Notes: generated by a model from the sequence alone, not told the origin. A DNA stretch of 64,000 bases from Acholoe squamosa (GCA_949317995.1 OX439050.1:4340001-4404000), one strand, 5' to 3'; numbered from the stretch's first letter, positions 25,973 through 37,801 are shown. Program-made: numbers and translations.

Positions 25973-26555
25973 GGTTTCCTGAAGTCACAATATTTCCCAA
26001 GCAATGAATATGTTGTAAGATATATCCAAAAGAGCCCAAAAAAACTCCCAACTGTAAAGTTTAAAAAATAGAAAAAGAACACAAACACAAAACAAAGAAG
26101 TTTTCTCATATTTATTAGCCAAATTTGCACTCTTTCATGAAAGGTTAATGTTAGGAACAAGATGTGGGGGGCACAAAAAATTGTGCCTAAAAGACACAAC
26201 ATAGATGTATTTGGTTTCCCGAACTCAGCTTTGATAAGGCCCTCTCTTTTTTTCTGTCAAATTATGGAGGTAACTTCAGGAAATCGAACAGGGGGTGGGT
26301 GGGGGGCTATGTTAGAAAAAAATTACCATGGTGCCAAAACTGGTATAAAAATCACGATGCTAGTCCATACCTGGCAGGTATGACAGCAGTTACCCTAACC
26401 CTCATTGTTTCAACCCTAAATCACAGAAAAAGGTGTGATTGCATGTGCACGATACAGGCTCTATGGGAAGATGCATTACATTTGGGTTGTATCATGAATT
26501 GCGCGAACAACACAAATGTGCATGATATAACCCAAAGGAATCTCTGTCAATACTA

Positions 26556-26828
26556 AGGGAGTGGTCATTATTTATCAACAATTTTTTCCGCACCCCACCC
26601 GTGCTGGAGAATTTTTCATACTTTTTCACATTTTTCTTGGATCTAGATAGTAGCACGCAGGCTTTTTTTGCTAAAAGGAGGGTATATTTCTTTAGCCCCC
26701 TCCCCCACCCCCAATAGGGGTGAAATATTTTTTAGCTCCCCCTCGGGAGGGGCTTGAAATTTGTATGTGCCCCCCCCCCCTCAAATCCACCAGCCCCCCC
26801 CCCTTTGGTAAATAATGACCACTCCCTA
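26556..26828. mobile_element. MITE with AGGGAGTGGTCATTATTTA ends
   Basis: 19-bp inverted ends at 26556-26575 and 26810-26828, with a C/T-rich interior containing long C runs. A solo left end is at 18244. It is nested upstream of the pogo-like transposase start, within the outer element. Confidence 0.8.
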
Positions 26829-27347
26829 ATTAACAGAGGGCATCTACATAGGCATATTGTGCACACAGCTGGACGCAGCAGGTTGGGCTATATCTGGAAA
26901 TGATATGAGGGTAGGTGGTGACATACTGGGCTTCACGTAGAGGCAGGTAGGTATTTGTGCCATAATGTGTGTAGAATCTACCTGCACACTACCCAAATTT
27001 ACCCTATGCCCTAGAGAGATAGACCAACGTGACAAGTTGTGTCCTGCCACCAATTGTGCTGCCATCTGGTGGTTAATAGCAGTGCCTATCACATTACCTT
27101 GGTGATGTAACTTTGGTTACGTCTCCATGGAAAACTGAGGTCGGGCAGCATGTGCACACAGGAAATCATTTTCCCACACTGGCACACATCAACACTGTGG
27201 CTTGATCAACGAAAAGTGGATTTAGGAGAGATTTTGAGGTTAGTCCAATGATAGAAAGCAGTTTATGATTCCCCTGGTTCACGTTTTCTGAACTGGTTTC
27301 TTTACAACTTTTGAAGTGTCCGGTAATAGCCTCCAAAGGCTAAAAAT

Positions 27348-27750
27348 GGAGGGTATTTCCGGACACCCCAGAGTGCATTTAAGGAGTGATTTTTTCCCCA
27401 AAATGGCGGCAGATTGATGTTTTGACATTCAAGGTTGAACAAATCTGACCTAATATGACAGAGAAAACACGAATTTAGGATCTTGAAATATTGATCAAAT
27501 TTGTCAGGACTCTTAACTCTTTTGTTAGGCTCCGCCATTTTGGCATTGGATGATGTAGGTTGTCTAAATCAATGTGAATATACTTACGTTTTTAGTTTAC
27601 AGAAACGTCTGCTGTGAGTTGTCTTGGTTAAAGGACATGTCCAGGGATCCTCAGACAAGATCACATGATAAGATAAACACTTTTTATTGGTTAAACATGT
27701 AAATTATGTCACAGGTGTCCGATAATACCCTCTGTCCGATAATACCCTCC
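27348..27750. mobile_element. MITE related to the pogo-like element
   Basis: Left end GGAGGGTATTTCCGGACACC. The right end on the opposite strand is GGAGGGTATTATCGGACA followed by a second GGGTATTATCGGACACC. The ~360-bp interior has no coding potential. It shares ends with the transposon at 22163, which could mobilise it. Confidence 0.6.
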
Positions 27751-28930
27751 TCTACTCTATACAGCAAATTGGGAACCTAGAACTTAGTTTTTCCTGAATC
27801 TTCGCTAAGAAATGCTGTAGTTTAGCCAGATATTATCTGATTTACACAATATTTTCAGTAAATGAAAGATGAAACTCATTGCTTTCAGGTCAGGGCAGAT
27901 GGTATTACAGTGAGACCTTCATAATCCTTGCCTTGGGTAGAGTGTTTTGCTCCTCCCGCGGCGGGTGGTGACAATTGCGTTACGTAGGGGAAAGTCAGGT
28001 TAGTTGAGCCGGTAGGTAAGTTGAGCCACCCCCCATAACTCCAAAACTAGCCATAGGATTTTACCTGTGGTGCTCCCTAGTGATGAATTATATTGCTAAA
28101 CCTCTTCCTGTGAAAAATATAGAGTGCCAAAATATAAAGTGGGGATGGAATGATGGATTTATCATTTTTGATGACCAAAAGTAAATTTTTGAAAAAAAAA
28201 AATTTTTGGATCACAACTTAATTATCACAGACCAAAGTTCCATTATACTACTTAAGTGAGGGCATAACAATATACTTTCATTTGATTATAGAATGGCCAC
28301 TGCCCACCAGCTGTGAAAATCTGTGCATTGCATTTTCTCCAAAAAATTCAAATCAGATAAGTTGAGCCAGTGCCGTGAAGGTAAGTTGAGCCAGTGGCTC
28401 AACTTACCTCTCAATGGCTCAACTTACTTTACAAGTACACATTTTTAAGTTTTTAGGCTTTTTAATCATTAAATCTCCAGTGTCCAGATTTACTGTGTTT
28501 CTTGTTTACTATAAACCATCACAGAATGATAAAGAAATGGAACATTCTTTCTTTCTATGTTTAGTATAGTGTTGGTTGAAAACTGGATATTGGATTTATG
28601 TCATGATAACAATGGGAATCACACAACCCAAAAAGTACCTAATAGATAAAGGTAGAAAACTATTAAAATGTTATATTGTTGGCCCCTTCTTCTAACATAT
28701 TGAAGGATTACAATGATGCCCAGAACTTTCTCATGAGGTCTATCACATGGAGGACATCAAGACAAAAATAACAGTATTTGAAACGTCAATGAGAGACAAA
28801 TACTTGTTGAGATATTGATAAAAACGTGGCAGAGAGGAAGCACAATTATTCAGGTAAGATAACAGAGATTAGAATACGGGGCTATCGCGGGAGGGTTCTT
28901 TCTACGACGTCCGCGCTTTTGGCACACTTT

Positions 28931-28939
28931 GATATATAT
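28931..28939 (+). promoter_or_regulatory. TATA-like box for the second transposase
   Basis: TATATATAA is followed ~90 bp later by a strong donor (CTGAG|GTAAGTAA at about 29031). Together they suggest a 5' exon spliced to the acceptor (TTTCAG) just before the ATG at 31895. This exon is inferred, not proven. Confidence 0.4.
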
Positions 28940-29039
28940 AACTGCACTCTGGATGCGGGGGCAAGGCTTTGATGCATTTGACATCCATGAGGAGTGTGTG
29001 TTTGGAAAGTTTGGTCACTGCAAGACTGAGGTAAGTAAC

Positions 29040-30355
29040 CATATTTTACAAGCAGGCAAACAAAAAGGATACCCTGTGGCCACTGTCACAAGATATCCTT
29101 TACGCTTGCCTGCTCACAGCTCAGATTGATTTCATATACTCTTGTCATTTGCTCTCACGCCAATGCAGCTGAAAGTAACAACATCCCATCATGTGCCCTT
29201 CAACCGTGACGAACGGCCGCCGCCTATCATTAACCCTTTAAGGCTTTAACCATTTCAGGAGTGCATGCTATGCAGGGATTTTGAAAGGGCCACACATTGT
29301 GCATTTAAAACTTGAATGGCACATTAAATAGTCCATAAAATGAGCCTTTGGCACGTTGACATCATGGGCATGATCCCAAAATAATTAAGAAAAAAAATCC
29401 AGTAACCTGATATGTATGGAAAACATGGTAGCACTATATACCATTGGAAAGCTAAGATTATGACAGAAACAGTCATGTGCATTTCACTTTGATTTATAGT
29501 TACGACTCTAATATAAAGAAATATGTAGGAAATCTTTTTTACTTTTTCTTCTTTTTTTTAGGGGGGGGGGCACTCATCTCGTTCATGGGAGTCCTCACTA
29601 TATCCTCTAAATGAATGTAGCCTATATCCAAGATCTTAGTCCCCAATACACAAATGAAAAAAAAAGAAACCTTTGTGAAGCTTAGATACTCTATTTGATG
29701 TAATGAATGCACATCCCCTAATAAGTGAATGCACCCGTTTTAGATTAGAAAAAGACAAAAAAATAGAAATCAGATTATTTCAAGCCCCCAAGAAACGCTA
29801 GGAAGTGATCATTTTCTAACAACGGGGGGGGGGGGCTTATTTAAGGGGTCAGAATTTGTTTACTCGGGTCTACTTCTAGTGTACACGTTTTCGCCGAAGC
29901 TTTTTGTGTATAGGGGTAATGTGCACCATAAATCGTCCACATAAGGGACCCAACCTAAGGGGGCATTTCAAATATTGTCTATAGATACCAACACCCCAAC
30001 TAGTCATGTATTTTCTTTAACCAAAGAAAAGGTGTAGTCTAACCCATGGTGCTCAAAATACCCTTAACCTGCTGAATGAAACATGCCATTCTGCTCACTA
30101 TTAAAGTGTTTGGAAATATGTGTACAGCCCACTCACTGAGAGCATTGTTAATTACACTATTGACCTTTTAATTGAGAGAATCCATGCAGCATTATAATCA
30201 ATAATCCTGCCATAGTGTGTGCTGCCACCTGGTGTTATTCACCCCATGTGTCTACAGTCTACACCCCCCCCCCTCCAGACACACACCTCCCAATTAATAG
30301 AGGTGGGTGACTCTCTAACGTGCACAAGATTAGCAGGCTATCCAGGGGCCGCACA
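29040..30355. other. Presumed intron or spacer, no gene recognised
   Basis: AT-rich unique sequence with several G runs (near 29561 and 29824) and no coding frame. It lies between the TATA/donor region and the minisatellite within the 8-kb element. Confidence 0.5.
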
Positions 30356-30359
30356 TACT

Positions 30360-31310
30360 TCCCTATGATGCATTGATGCACTTTAACCCTTTATGGATGG
30401 CATGATGCATTGATACACAGTTAACCCTTTATGAATGGCATGATGCATTGATTCACTTTAAGCCTTTATGGATGGCATGTAGCATTGATGCACAGTTAAC
30501 CCTTTATGAGTGGCATGATGTGGTGATGCACAGTTAACCCTTTATGGATAGCATGATGCATAGTTAACCCTTTGTGGATAGCATGATGCATTGATGCACA
30601 TTTCACCCTTATGAATGGTATGATGCATTAATGCACTTTGGCCTTTTATGAATGGCATGATGCATTGATGTACTTTAACCCTTTATGGATGGCATGATGC
30701 ATTGATGCACAGTTAACCCTTTATGGGTGGCATGATGCATTGATGCACAGTTAACCCTTCATGGATGGCATGAATTGATGCACAGTTAACCCGTTATGGA
30801 TGGCATGATGCATTGATGCACTTTAAGCCTTTAAGGATGGCATGATGCATTGATGCATTTTAACCCTTACGGATTGCTTGATGGATTAATGTGCAGTTAA
30901 CCCTTTATGGATAGCATGATGCACTGATGCACAGTTAACCCTTTATGGATGGCATGATGGATTAATGTGCAGTTAACCCTTTATGGATAGCATGATGCAT
31001 TGATGCACAGTTAACCCTTTATGGATGGCATGATGCATTGATGCACAGTTAACCCTTTATGGATAGCATGATGCATTGTTGCACAGTTAACCCTTTATGG
31101 ATGGCATGATGCAGTGATGCACAGTTAACCCTTTATGGATAGCATAGTGCATTGATGTGCAGTTAACCCTTTATGGATAGAATGATGCAGTGATGCACAG
31201 TTAACTCTTTATTGATGGACAAGGCATTGATGTGCAGTTAACTCTTTTATGGATGACATTATGCATTGGTGCACAGTTAACCCTTTATGGATGGCATAAT
31301 GCATTGTCAG
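30360..31310. repeat. Minisatellite, 38-bp unit, ~25 copies
   Basis: The unit is AACCCTTTATGGATGGCATG followed by ATGCATTGATGCACAGTT, with point variants and occasional deletions. It lies inside the 8-kb pogo-like element upstream of the transposase coding exons. Confidence 0.92.
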
Positions 31311-31319
31311 CAAATATGT

Positions 31320-31560
31320 CAGTAATAATGCACTTTTTGTCAGCAATTAAGAATGTATATTAGTAATTACTCACTTTTTGTCAGTAATTACTCACTTTTT
31401 GTCAGTAATTAGTAACATTTTGTCAGTCGTTAGTCAACATATGTCAGTAATAATGCACTATTTGTCAGCAATTAGTCAATACATGTTAGTAATTGCTCAT
31501 TATTTGTCAGCAGTTCATCAACATATGTCAGTAATCACTCACTATTTGTAAATATCTGAT
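31320..31560. repeat. Short tandem repeats of TTTGTCAGTAATTA
   Basis: About nine copies of (T/A)TGTCAGTAAT(T/A)A(C/G)TCA with irregular spacing, directly after the 38-bp array. Confidence 0.75.
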
Positions 31561-31894
31561 TGAATATTGAGAATTGAATTGAAAATAGCATTGAAAATTG
31601 CATTAAAAACTCGGGTCTTTTAGGTCTTAGACCTAACCTGCTCCATCTTTATGAATTAAGCAAGGAGAACAATCATTTTCTCTTTTAAAAAAAGTGAAAT
31701 ATATTTTCTGGACCAACAGGTTTAAGTGTGGGCCCGTAAATTTCTCAGGCTGTGGGCCTGGGTGAACCATGGTTGAAAAAGTTGATGTCTACCCCTGTCC
31801 TATATTCTTAGTCCTTCTATAGGATGAATATTGCTATTCCAGCATTCCAATAATGATAATGTATTTATATATGTATATATATTCAGTTTCAGAA

Positions 31895-34729
31895 ATGGCA
31901 AAGAAAAGAAAAACAGCCAGGGGTAGTACTATAGAGGTATTGCAGCAGGCAGCTGATCAGGTTGCCTTGGGCAAATCCGTCAGGGGTAGCGCCAAAGACT
32001 ATGGTATAGATAAAGAGACATTGAGGAGATATATAGCAAAAAAGGCTGCAGGTCATGGAGGTGTCTTTGGTTATGCCGCAGTGGCAGCTGCCCACACTAT
32101 ATTCCCCGAGGAGATGGAAATTGATCTAGCTAATCATATAAAAGATTTATCAGATCAATTCCACGGCCTCTCACCTGATAAATGCCTGCAGCTTGCATTT
32201 GAATATGCCCAGCAGAATGACATGACAGTGCCTTCTAATTGGACAAATGACAGAAAAGCAGGTTAGTAGCATAATCATCTTGAAAGCGCAGAATATTTAT
32301 TCTTTTAATACAATACTCACCTCAGAATATAACATTAAGCTTATTTTAAATGTTGTAACGAATCATAATTGCATTTTTCACAATTACTTATTTAGACAAC
32401 CTTTGCCTACTCTATATTTTATAAAGATGTTAACCACAGGCCTACTCCCTTAATTCACTTCAGGAAGGGCATGGTTTGCCGAGTTTAAGCGCCGTCATCG
32501 CCTGTCAACCCGAAGTCCTGAGGCAACATCGTTGGCAAGGGCTACTGCCTTTAACAGTCATACTGTGACTGAGTTTTTTCAAAATCTGACTTCAGTGATG
32601 GACAGGTATGTTAGTAATCCTTGAGTATTAATTGGATTTTTCTGACTACATGTTTAGGTCAATATCAATGATATACAAATACCTTCTATAATGTTCTCTA
32701 TTTTAGTGGTTTATTTATTTGGCATTAAAGTTCCAATTTGAATTTGAAGGTCTCACAGGGTGAGACACTAACCCTTGCCCTGGAGCCAAAAGCCCATAAT
32801 TTTAAGCCAAGGCCCATAACTTTCATTAAAACTGCCAGTTTGGCTCATAGATTTTCTTTTTGATGGATAAAGTTCATATAGAGGCCCCTAAATCCTAGTG
32901 TGTACCCCTGTCTCATTACACCTAGGCCTTTTGCAAGACAGGCAGCTGTTGAAGGTTGATCTTTACTTTTTAGTGGAGATTATCCCCAGAACAATGCTTG
33001 TGGAATGCTAGGCCATCACAAGCTCCATGATAGTTTTGTAAAACTGATAAGATAATCACCTCACTTTATGCAAATAAATGTCTTGTTAAATAGGTACATG
33101 TAAGCTTCATAGAAACATTAACTTATGCTTTCTATTTTCAGATACAAATTCACCCCAGATAGTGTCTACAATGTAGATGAGACTGGAATCACCACAGTGC
33201 AGACACCCAAACATGTTGTTACACAGCGAGGAAAAAAGCAAGTGGGATCAGTAACATCAGGGGAACGTGGAGAACTAGTGACGGTTGTATGCAGTGTAAG
33301 TGCTACTGGGAACAGAATCCCCCCTCTCTTCATCTTCCCGCGTGCAAGATATCATGACCATTTCATAAGTGGTGGACCTACTGGATCTTTAGGGTGTGCA
33401 ACAAAATCTGGATGGATAAATGAAGAGTTATTTGTGCTCTATCTAGACCATTTAATAAAACACACTAAGTGCACACCGGAGAACAGAATTCTGTTGATTC
33501 TTGATAATCACGAGTCCCACATTTCACTCAATGCAATCCTGAAGGCCAGAGAAAATGGCATTGTGTTGCTAACAATACCACCCCACACATCGCACAAGTT
33601 GCAGCCGTTAGACAAAAGCGTGTATGGGCCCTTGAAGACTGCTTACAATAAGGCATTAGACAACTGGATGAGGGAAAGACCTGGAAAAACTGTCACAATC
33701 TATGACATACCAGAATTGCTGAGCAAGGCCTATGATACTGCCATCACACCACTGAACATAACATCCGGGTTCAGAGCTACGGGCATCTACCCTCTCAATA
33801 TGGCAGTCTTTAGTGACACTGATTTTGCTCCAGCATCTGTTACAGACAGATCACTACACCATCAGCTCTCTAGCACACCAACTGCTACCCATGCTCCCAC
33901 TGGCACCGCTGCTAGGACAGAAACTTCCACAATTGCTAGCATTTCCACTGCTGCAGAAGCTAGCACATCTGCTGCCACAAATGCAAACACGCCCACTACT
34001 GCAGAAGCTAGCATGTGCACTCCCACAAATGGTAACACACCCACTACTGTAGGAGCTAGCATGCCTGGCACTGCAATTATATCCAATGCTAGTACACCTA
34101 CAGCGGCCAGTGGAGCCAAGCACAGATATGTAGAAAGAGTAAGGCCTAGTGATATTCTCCCATTACCAAAGGCACCTGAAAGGAAAGAAACCGGTAGACG
34201 AAAGCGAGGCCGAACAAGAATACTCACCGATACACCAGAAAAAAATCAAATTGAATTGGCTTTTCTCGAACGCTCAGCAAAAAAGATGGCTGTAGCAGAG
34301 AGGCAGGTTGCTAAGTCCTGTGTGAAATCTAAGAAGAAATTGATCCTACCACCACCACCTGACACAAATTCAGAAGAAGATTCGGAAATATACTCTGATA
34401 GTCAGAGTGAGACTGATAGTGACTGCACTGGTAAGATTGAGCCAGGGCAATTTGTTCTCGTGAAATTTCAGACCAAAACAAGAACTCTTTTTTATATCGG
34501 TGAGGTCATAAGTATCTCAGGTGAAGATATGGAGGGAAAGTTTTTGCGGAAATGTCCTAAGTCACTTCGTGGTAGGCCATTGTTTACATATAAGGTAGAC
34601 GACATTTGCGAGTTTTCTGTAGAAGATGTAGTGAAACGCCTCCCAAGACCTCATTCAGCAGGAGGCACAGTCAGACGGGAACGTCAGCTGATGTTCTACT
34701 GCTGCCTTGACAACTGGATAATCCAGTAA
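31895..34729 (+). CDS. Pogo-like transposase with Tudor-like C-terminus
   Basis: Exons 31895-32261, 32464-32605 and 33142-34729 splice in phase and encode 698 residues. The ATG lies three bases after a TTTCAG acceptor. Residues ~10-45 form an HTH psq domain (EVLQQAADQVALGKSVRGSA, IDKETLRRYIAKK). A CENPB-type segment follows (GRAWFAEFKRRHRLSTR). The DDE_1 core has YNVDETG (D182), LILDNHESH (D291) and LQPLDKSVYGPLK (D327). A Thr/Ala-rich low-complexity linker (~400-490) and a KRGRTR-type basic patch come next. An acidic Ser/Asp run then leads to a compact module starting EPGQFVLVKF and including FYIGEVISI. I read that as Tudor/SH3-like, tentatively. All catalytic residues are present and no frame is broken. 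Confidence 0.85.
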
Positions 34730-35124
34730 CTAACCTCTGTCACATAGCCAAAAGACTTATATAAGTATGCTTAAACTAAAGTCTTTTGTGGAAGTATGTC
34801 CAATTCCAGCTTCGAGACTCATCATCAAAATTGCTTCTCAGGGCAAATGATGTGCCCTAATATTACCTATCAATTGCAAAAAAAAGCAAGCAAAGATCCT
34901 AGAATGTTCTCTTCGTTACCTTGAAGTTACAACTTTTTAGCACAATCTTGGCGAACAAGGTTGACCTGCATGGTCATTTGATGTACTCATGTTCATTTGA
35001 AAAGTATTCTGAATAAAATTCCATATAATAATAAGGATGTTGTCTGACTTGACTTCTTGCAACATTTGCCCATTTGATAGGACAGATAAATTCATTTTTT
35101 GTTAGCTCCGTACCATCCATATGT

Positions 35125-35380
35125 TTACCCTTTAAGGGCCGCTGATGCATTAATGGATCATGGCTATTGGTCATCATGTTGCACCAAGGAAGTGTTGGTG
35201 AGACTGCTCATTTCATTGGAGCATCATGACGACCCTCCAGGAGTATATGAATGAACCCTGGAGGGTCAGCATGATGCACCGATGAAGTGCTGGCAAGCAG
35301 TCTCGCCAGCACTTCATTAGTGCATCATGATGACCAATGGGCATGATGCATTAATGCATCAGTGGCCTTTAAAGGGTTAA
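35125..35380. repeat. Long imperfect hairpin (fold-back MITE)
   Basis: The ~115-bp arms are inverted copies that begin TTTACCCTTTAAGGGCC / TTAACCCTTTAAAGGCC and close around GACCCTCCAGGAGTATATGA. Words in the arms (GATGCATTAATGCATCA, CATCATGATG) match the 38-bp minisatellite unit and the repeat at 2876. Confidence 0.85.
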
Positions 35381-36183
35381 TAAAAGTATTCCATTCTGAT
35401 CATACTAGGCTATTTAAGAAGTCAACGTTGCAAGGATGAGCCCATAATAACATGAATGAATGAAACGTGTTGATGTGTACTTTGATCTATTCCTTAACTC
35501 TCAATTAAATAAGAGTACATCATGCCCATTGGCATGATGCATCAATGAATTGGCTCTTAGACAAACTGAATGTAGAGATCTACAAAATATAACCCCCATT
35601 ATGAGAGTGAGGGTCTTTCTAAAAATAGTTATGATATGGCAAATACTTTGTCATTGAACACAAGATTGGTAGATTTATCTTAATGACTGGCTCGACTTAC
35701 CTGGAGGTGGCTCAACTTACATTCACCCCCGGCTCAACTAACCTGCCATTCAAGGTTAGTTGAGCCAAAATTCTTCAAAATGTAAATCGCCAATTGTGTA
35801 GACTTTATTTGTTACAAACCCAACATAATGTAATTAATAAATACCTAACATGATTGGGTTTATATCCAAAATAAAGTGAACTACCCAGCGTTTTTCCCTT
35901 TGGAGATATAGACAAAATTGTCAAAAGTGGCTCAACTAACCTGACTCTCCCCTACGGCCGCCGTACGCGACGCACACTTTGTCTTCCCACCACAGCTAAA
36001 AAGTTGGCAATCCAAGAAAACAAACCTGGTAGATATGGATTCCCCTACATGTCAGTCGTTTCCTGGCTCAATTCCGACAATTTTGACCGTATGAGGGTGG
36101 TGGAAGTGAAGGGGAGTGCTTCAAAAGTTTGAGTTTCCCTGACCAGTGGAAATGGCACACACAGGGGAGGGCTGCAGAGTGCC

Positions 36184-36730
36184 AGGGCCCAATTTTTTAA
36201 AGGTTTAAGTCTATACTTAAGTGTAGACTTAGCAAGATTTAAGTCTGAACTTTAAAAATGTTCGAAATTGCATTTTTTAGACATCCCTAAGTCTGGACTT
36301 AGCTTAAGTCCAGACTTAACTTTAAGTGAGCTCTCAGAGCTGACTTAAGCCCTTAAGTCTGACTTAAGAACTTGGCAACCGTCCTTTACAGCACTAATTA
36401 AGGGAATATTCAGTATATTTTATCATTTGGTCGATTAATTTTCAAAATAAGGCTAGATAAACACTTAATCTATACGAAAATGTTAAGTTTTGACTCTTCA
36501 CTTCAGTTTCCTTTTCAATATGGCTGCAAATCCATGACACTTAAAACCTCATTTTCCTACCTCCTGTGCCAAGAGAGTTCAAATATTTGCACTTAAGTCT
36601 GACTTAGCTAAGTGTCACTTAGTTCCTACTAAGTTTGTTCTAAAAACTCATTTTAAGTCTAGACTTAACTAAGTGAGACTTAACCGATTTTAAGTCTACA
36701 CTTAGCCAATGTTTAAAAAATTGGGCCCAG
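36184..36730. mobile_element. MITE with GGGCCCAATTTTTTAAA ends, 547 bp
   Basis: Inverted ends are AGGGCCCAATTTTTTAAA and TTTAAAAAATTGGGCCC. Each is followed inward by palindromic AAGTGTAGACTTA / TAAGTCTACACTTA words that recur many times. Non-coding. Confidence 0.8.
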
Positions 36731-37093
36731 GAACCAGTTACATGCACTGTTACCATGGCCACAGTTGTGTTGGTTACAACAATGGTTGCCATGTAACTAT
36801 CTAGTCTGATCAGACACATCTTCAACTTTGGTAGGCACTTGAACAAAAATTGTAATGTGTTCTAAGTACCACACTTATGACACAGTCTTATAGAGATTAG
36901 TGAGACCTTTTCAGAACTTTTGGAATCATGTTAATATCTTGATTAGGGCCTGAGATATCAATCTTTTCGTTCCCAGATCAAAAGCTATTTAGATTCCCAT
37001 AGAGACAATGGTTAAGCTGGATTAATTATTGTTATCATATATTGATGAAAAACTCATGAAAATATTGAAAAATATGAGGTTATTTCATCATAA

Positions 37094-37801
37094 CTCCAGA
37101 AAGACCTTAGATCCATTCAGGCCCTAGCCAGAAGTAAACAGATTAACTCTAGAATACGAGGGAATACCATTATTGTCGATGGTGTATCCTATGGCTATGG
37201 TCAGCTTAACACCCTACCACATGGATTATCTCTTGAAAATGCCAAAACAGTCGATACTCCTGATGGTGTAGCATTTCAAGGGCCCCATTCAGTCTTTTCA
37301 AATCTTTATCCCTGCCAAATTCAATTCCATGGCCAGATGTTTGACTCAGTCGAAAGGGCTTATTGTGCAGAAATGTGTGTTAAATCTAACCAACCCCATA
37401 TACTTCGAAAAGTTATGGCAGCTAGTACACCTATGGAGGCAATGTATGCAGCCAAACACTGTAAAAAATCAAATGAATGGTTCAATGAAGAGGAAGCTAC
37501 TATGTTTAAACTTGTTGAAACCAAATTCAATAATCCTCTCCTCAGGAACAAACTCACAGCCTTAAAAGGTAAATACATGTATGAAGCCACAAGCAACAGA
37601 ACATACGGATGTGGGCACCACCTAGGCCAGAAAACGGACATAATAATAGCCAATGTGGCCAGGTCTAACTGTGCTAATAAGCTAGGAGAAATTCTGGTAG
37701 AAGTACGTAGGCTACATACCGGTGAAGACCCGCTCAAAACTGCTGAAGAGGTTCGACTTGAAATGGCTCGAAACCAAGACTTGAATCTACCACAAACCTG
37801 A
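37094..37801 (+). CDS. LINE ORF1 fragment with NADAR (YbiA-like) domain
   Basis: The frame is open from 37094, just after a TAA, to the TGA at 37799-37801. It has no ATG before 37337, so the N-terminus is lost to 5' truncation or a frameshift. The 235 residues start with a short RSIQALARSKQINSR stretch, then a complete NADAR-like domain. It shows HSVFSNLYPCQIQFHGQMF, DSVERAYCAEMC, STPMEAMYAAKHC, EEATMFKLVETKF, RNKLTALKGKYMYEATS, YGCGHHLG and ANKLGEILVEVRR. This matches the family order (FLSNFYPC, EHAYQ, TPxEA, M..VL..KF, LL.T....L.E.S, WG.G, N.LG..LMEVR). Characterised NADAR proteins hydrolyse N-glycosidic bonds; some remove ADP-ribose from guanine in DNA and YbiA acts on riboflavin-pathway intermediates. 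Arg replaces the usual His after Glu, so activity is uncertain. Confidence 0.78.
   Translation, partial: LQKDLRSIQALARSKQINSRIRGNTIIVDGVSYGYGQLNTLPHGLSLENAKTVDTPDGVAFQGPHSVFSNLYPCQIQFHGQMFDSVERAYCAEMCVKSNQPHILRKVMAASTPMEAMYAAKHCKKSNEWFNEEEATMFKLVETKFNNPLLRNKLTALKGKYMYEATSNRTYGCGHHLGQKTDIIIANVARSNCANKLGEILVEVRRLHTGEDPLKTAEEVRLEMARNQDLNLPQT

Larger units (their letters stand above)
22163..27334 (-). mobile_element. Pogo/Tigger-like DNA transposon, ~5.2-5.6 kb
   Basis: The left end (22163-22206) has two spaced copies of GTATTACCGGACAC. Inverted counterparts occur at 27316-27334 (GTGTCCGGTAATAGCCTCC) and again at 27711-27750. The enclosed minus-strand gene is a pogo-type transposase. Two readings fit: an element ending at 27334 with a separate MITE at 27348-27750, or one element ending at 27750 with an internal inverted pair. 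I see no clear TA duplication. Confidence 0.7.
27987..35952 (+). mobile_element. Pogo-like DNA transposon, 7,966 bp, TA target duplication
   Basis: The ends GGGGAAAGTCAGGTTAGTTG and (opposite strand) GGGGAGAGTCAGGTTAGTTG are immediately flanked by TA (27985-27986 and 35953-35954). They differ at one position over ~24 bp. Subterminal regions carry about eleven copies, in both orientations, of G(T/A)(T/A)AGTTGAGCC: 28000-28030, 28365-28430, 35690-35770 and 35929. Inside are a spliced transposase, a TATA-like start region near 28931, and a 1-kb minisatellite in the presumed 5' intron. It is larger than most pogo elements because of these insertions. Confidence 0.85.

Noticed and set aside
28929..29129. 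66-aa open frame as a gene
   Set aside because: It fits better as a transcribed 5' exon region with a donor at about 29031; the coding sense is not supported by any motif.
30360..31310. CRISPR-like appearance of the 38-bp array
   Set aside because: Units are contiguous with no unique spacers, and the context is animal DNA. It is a minisatellite.
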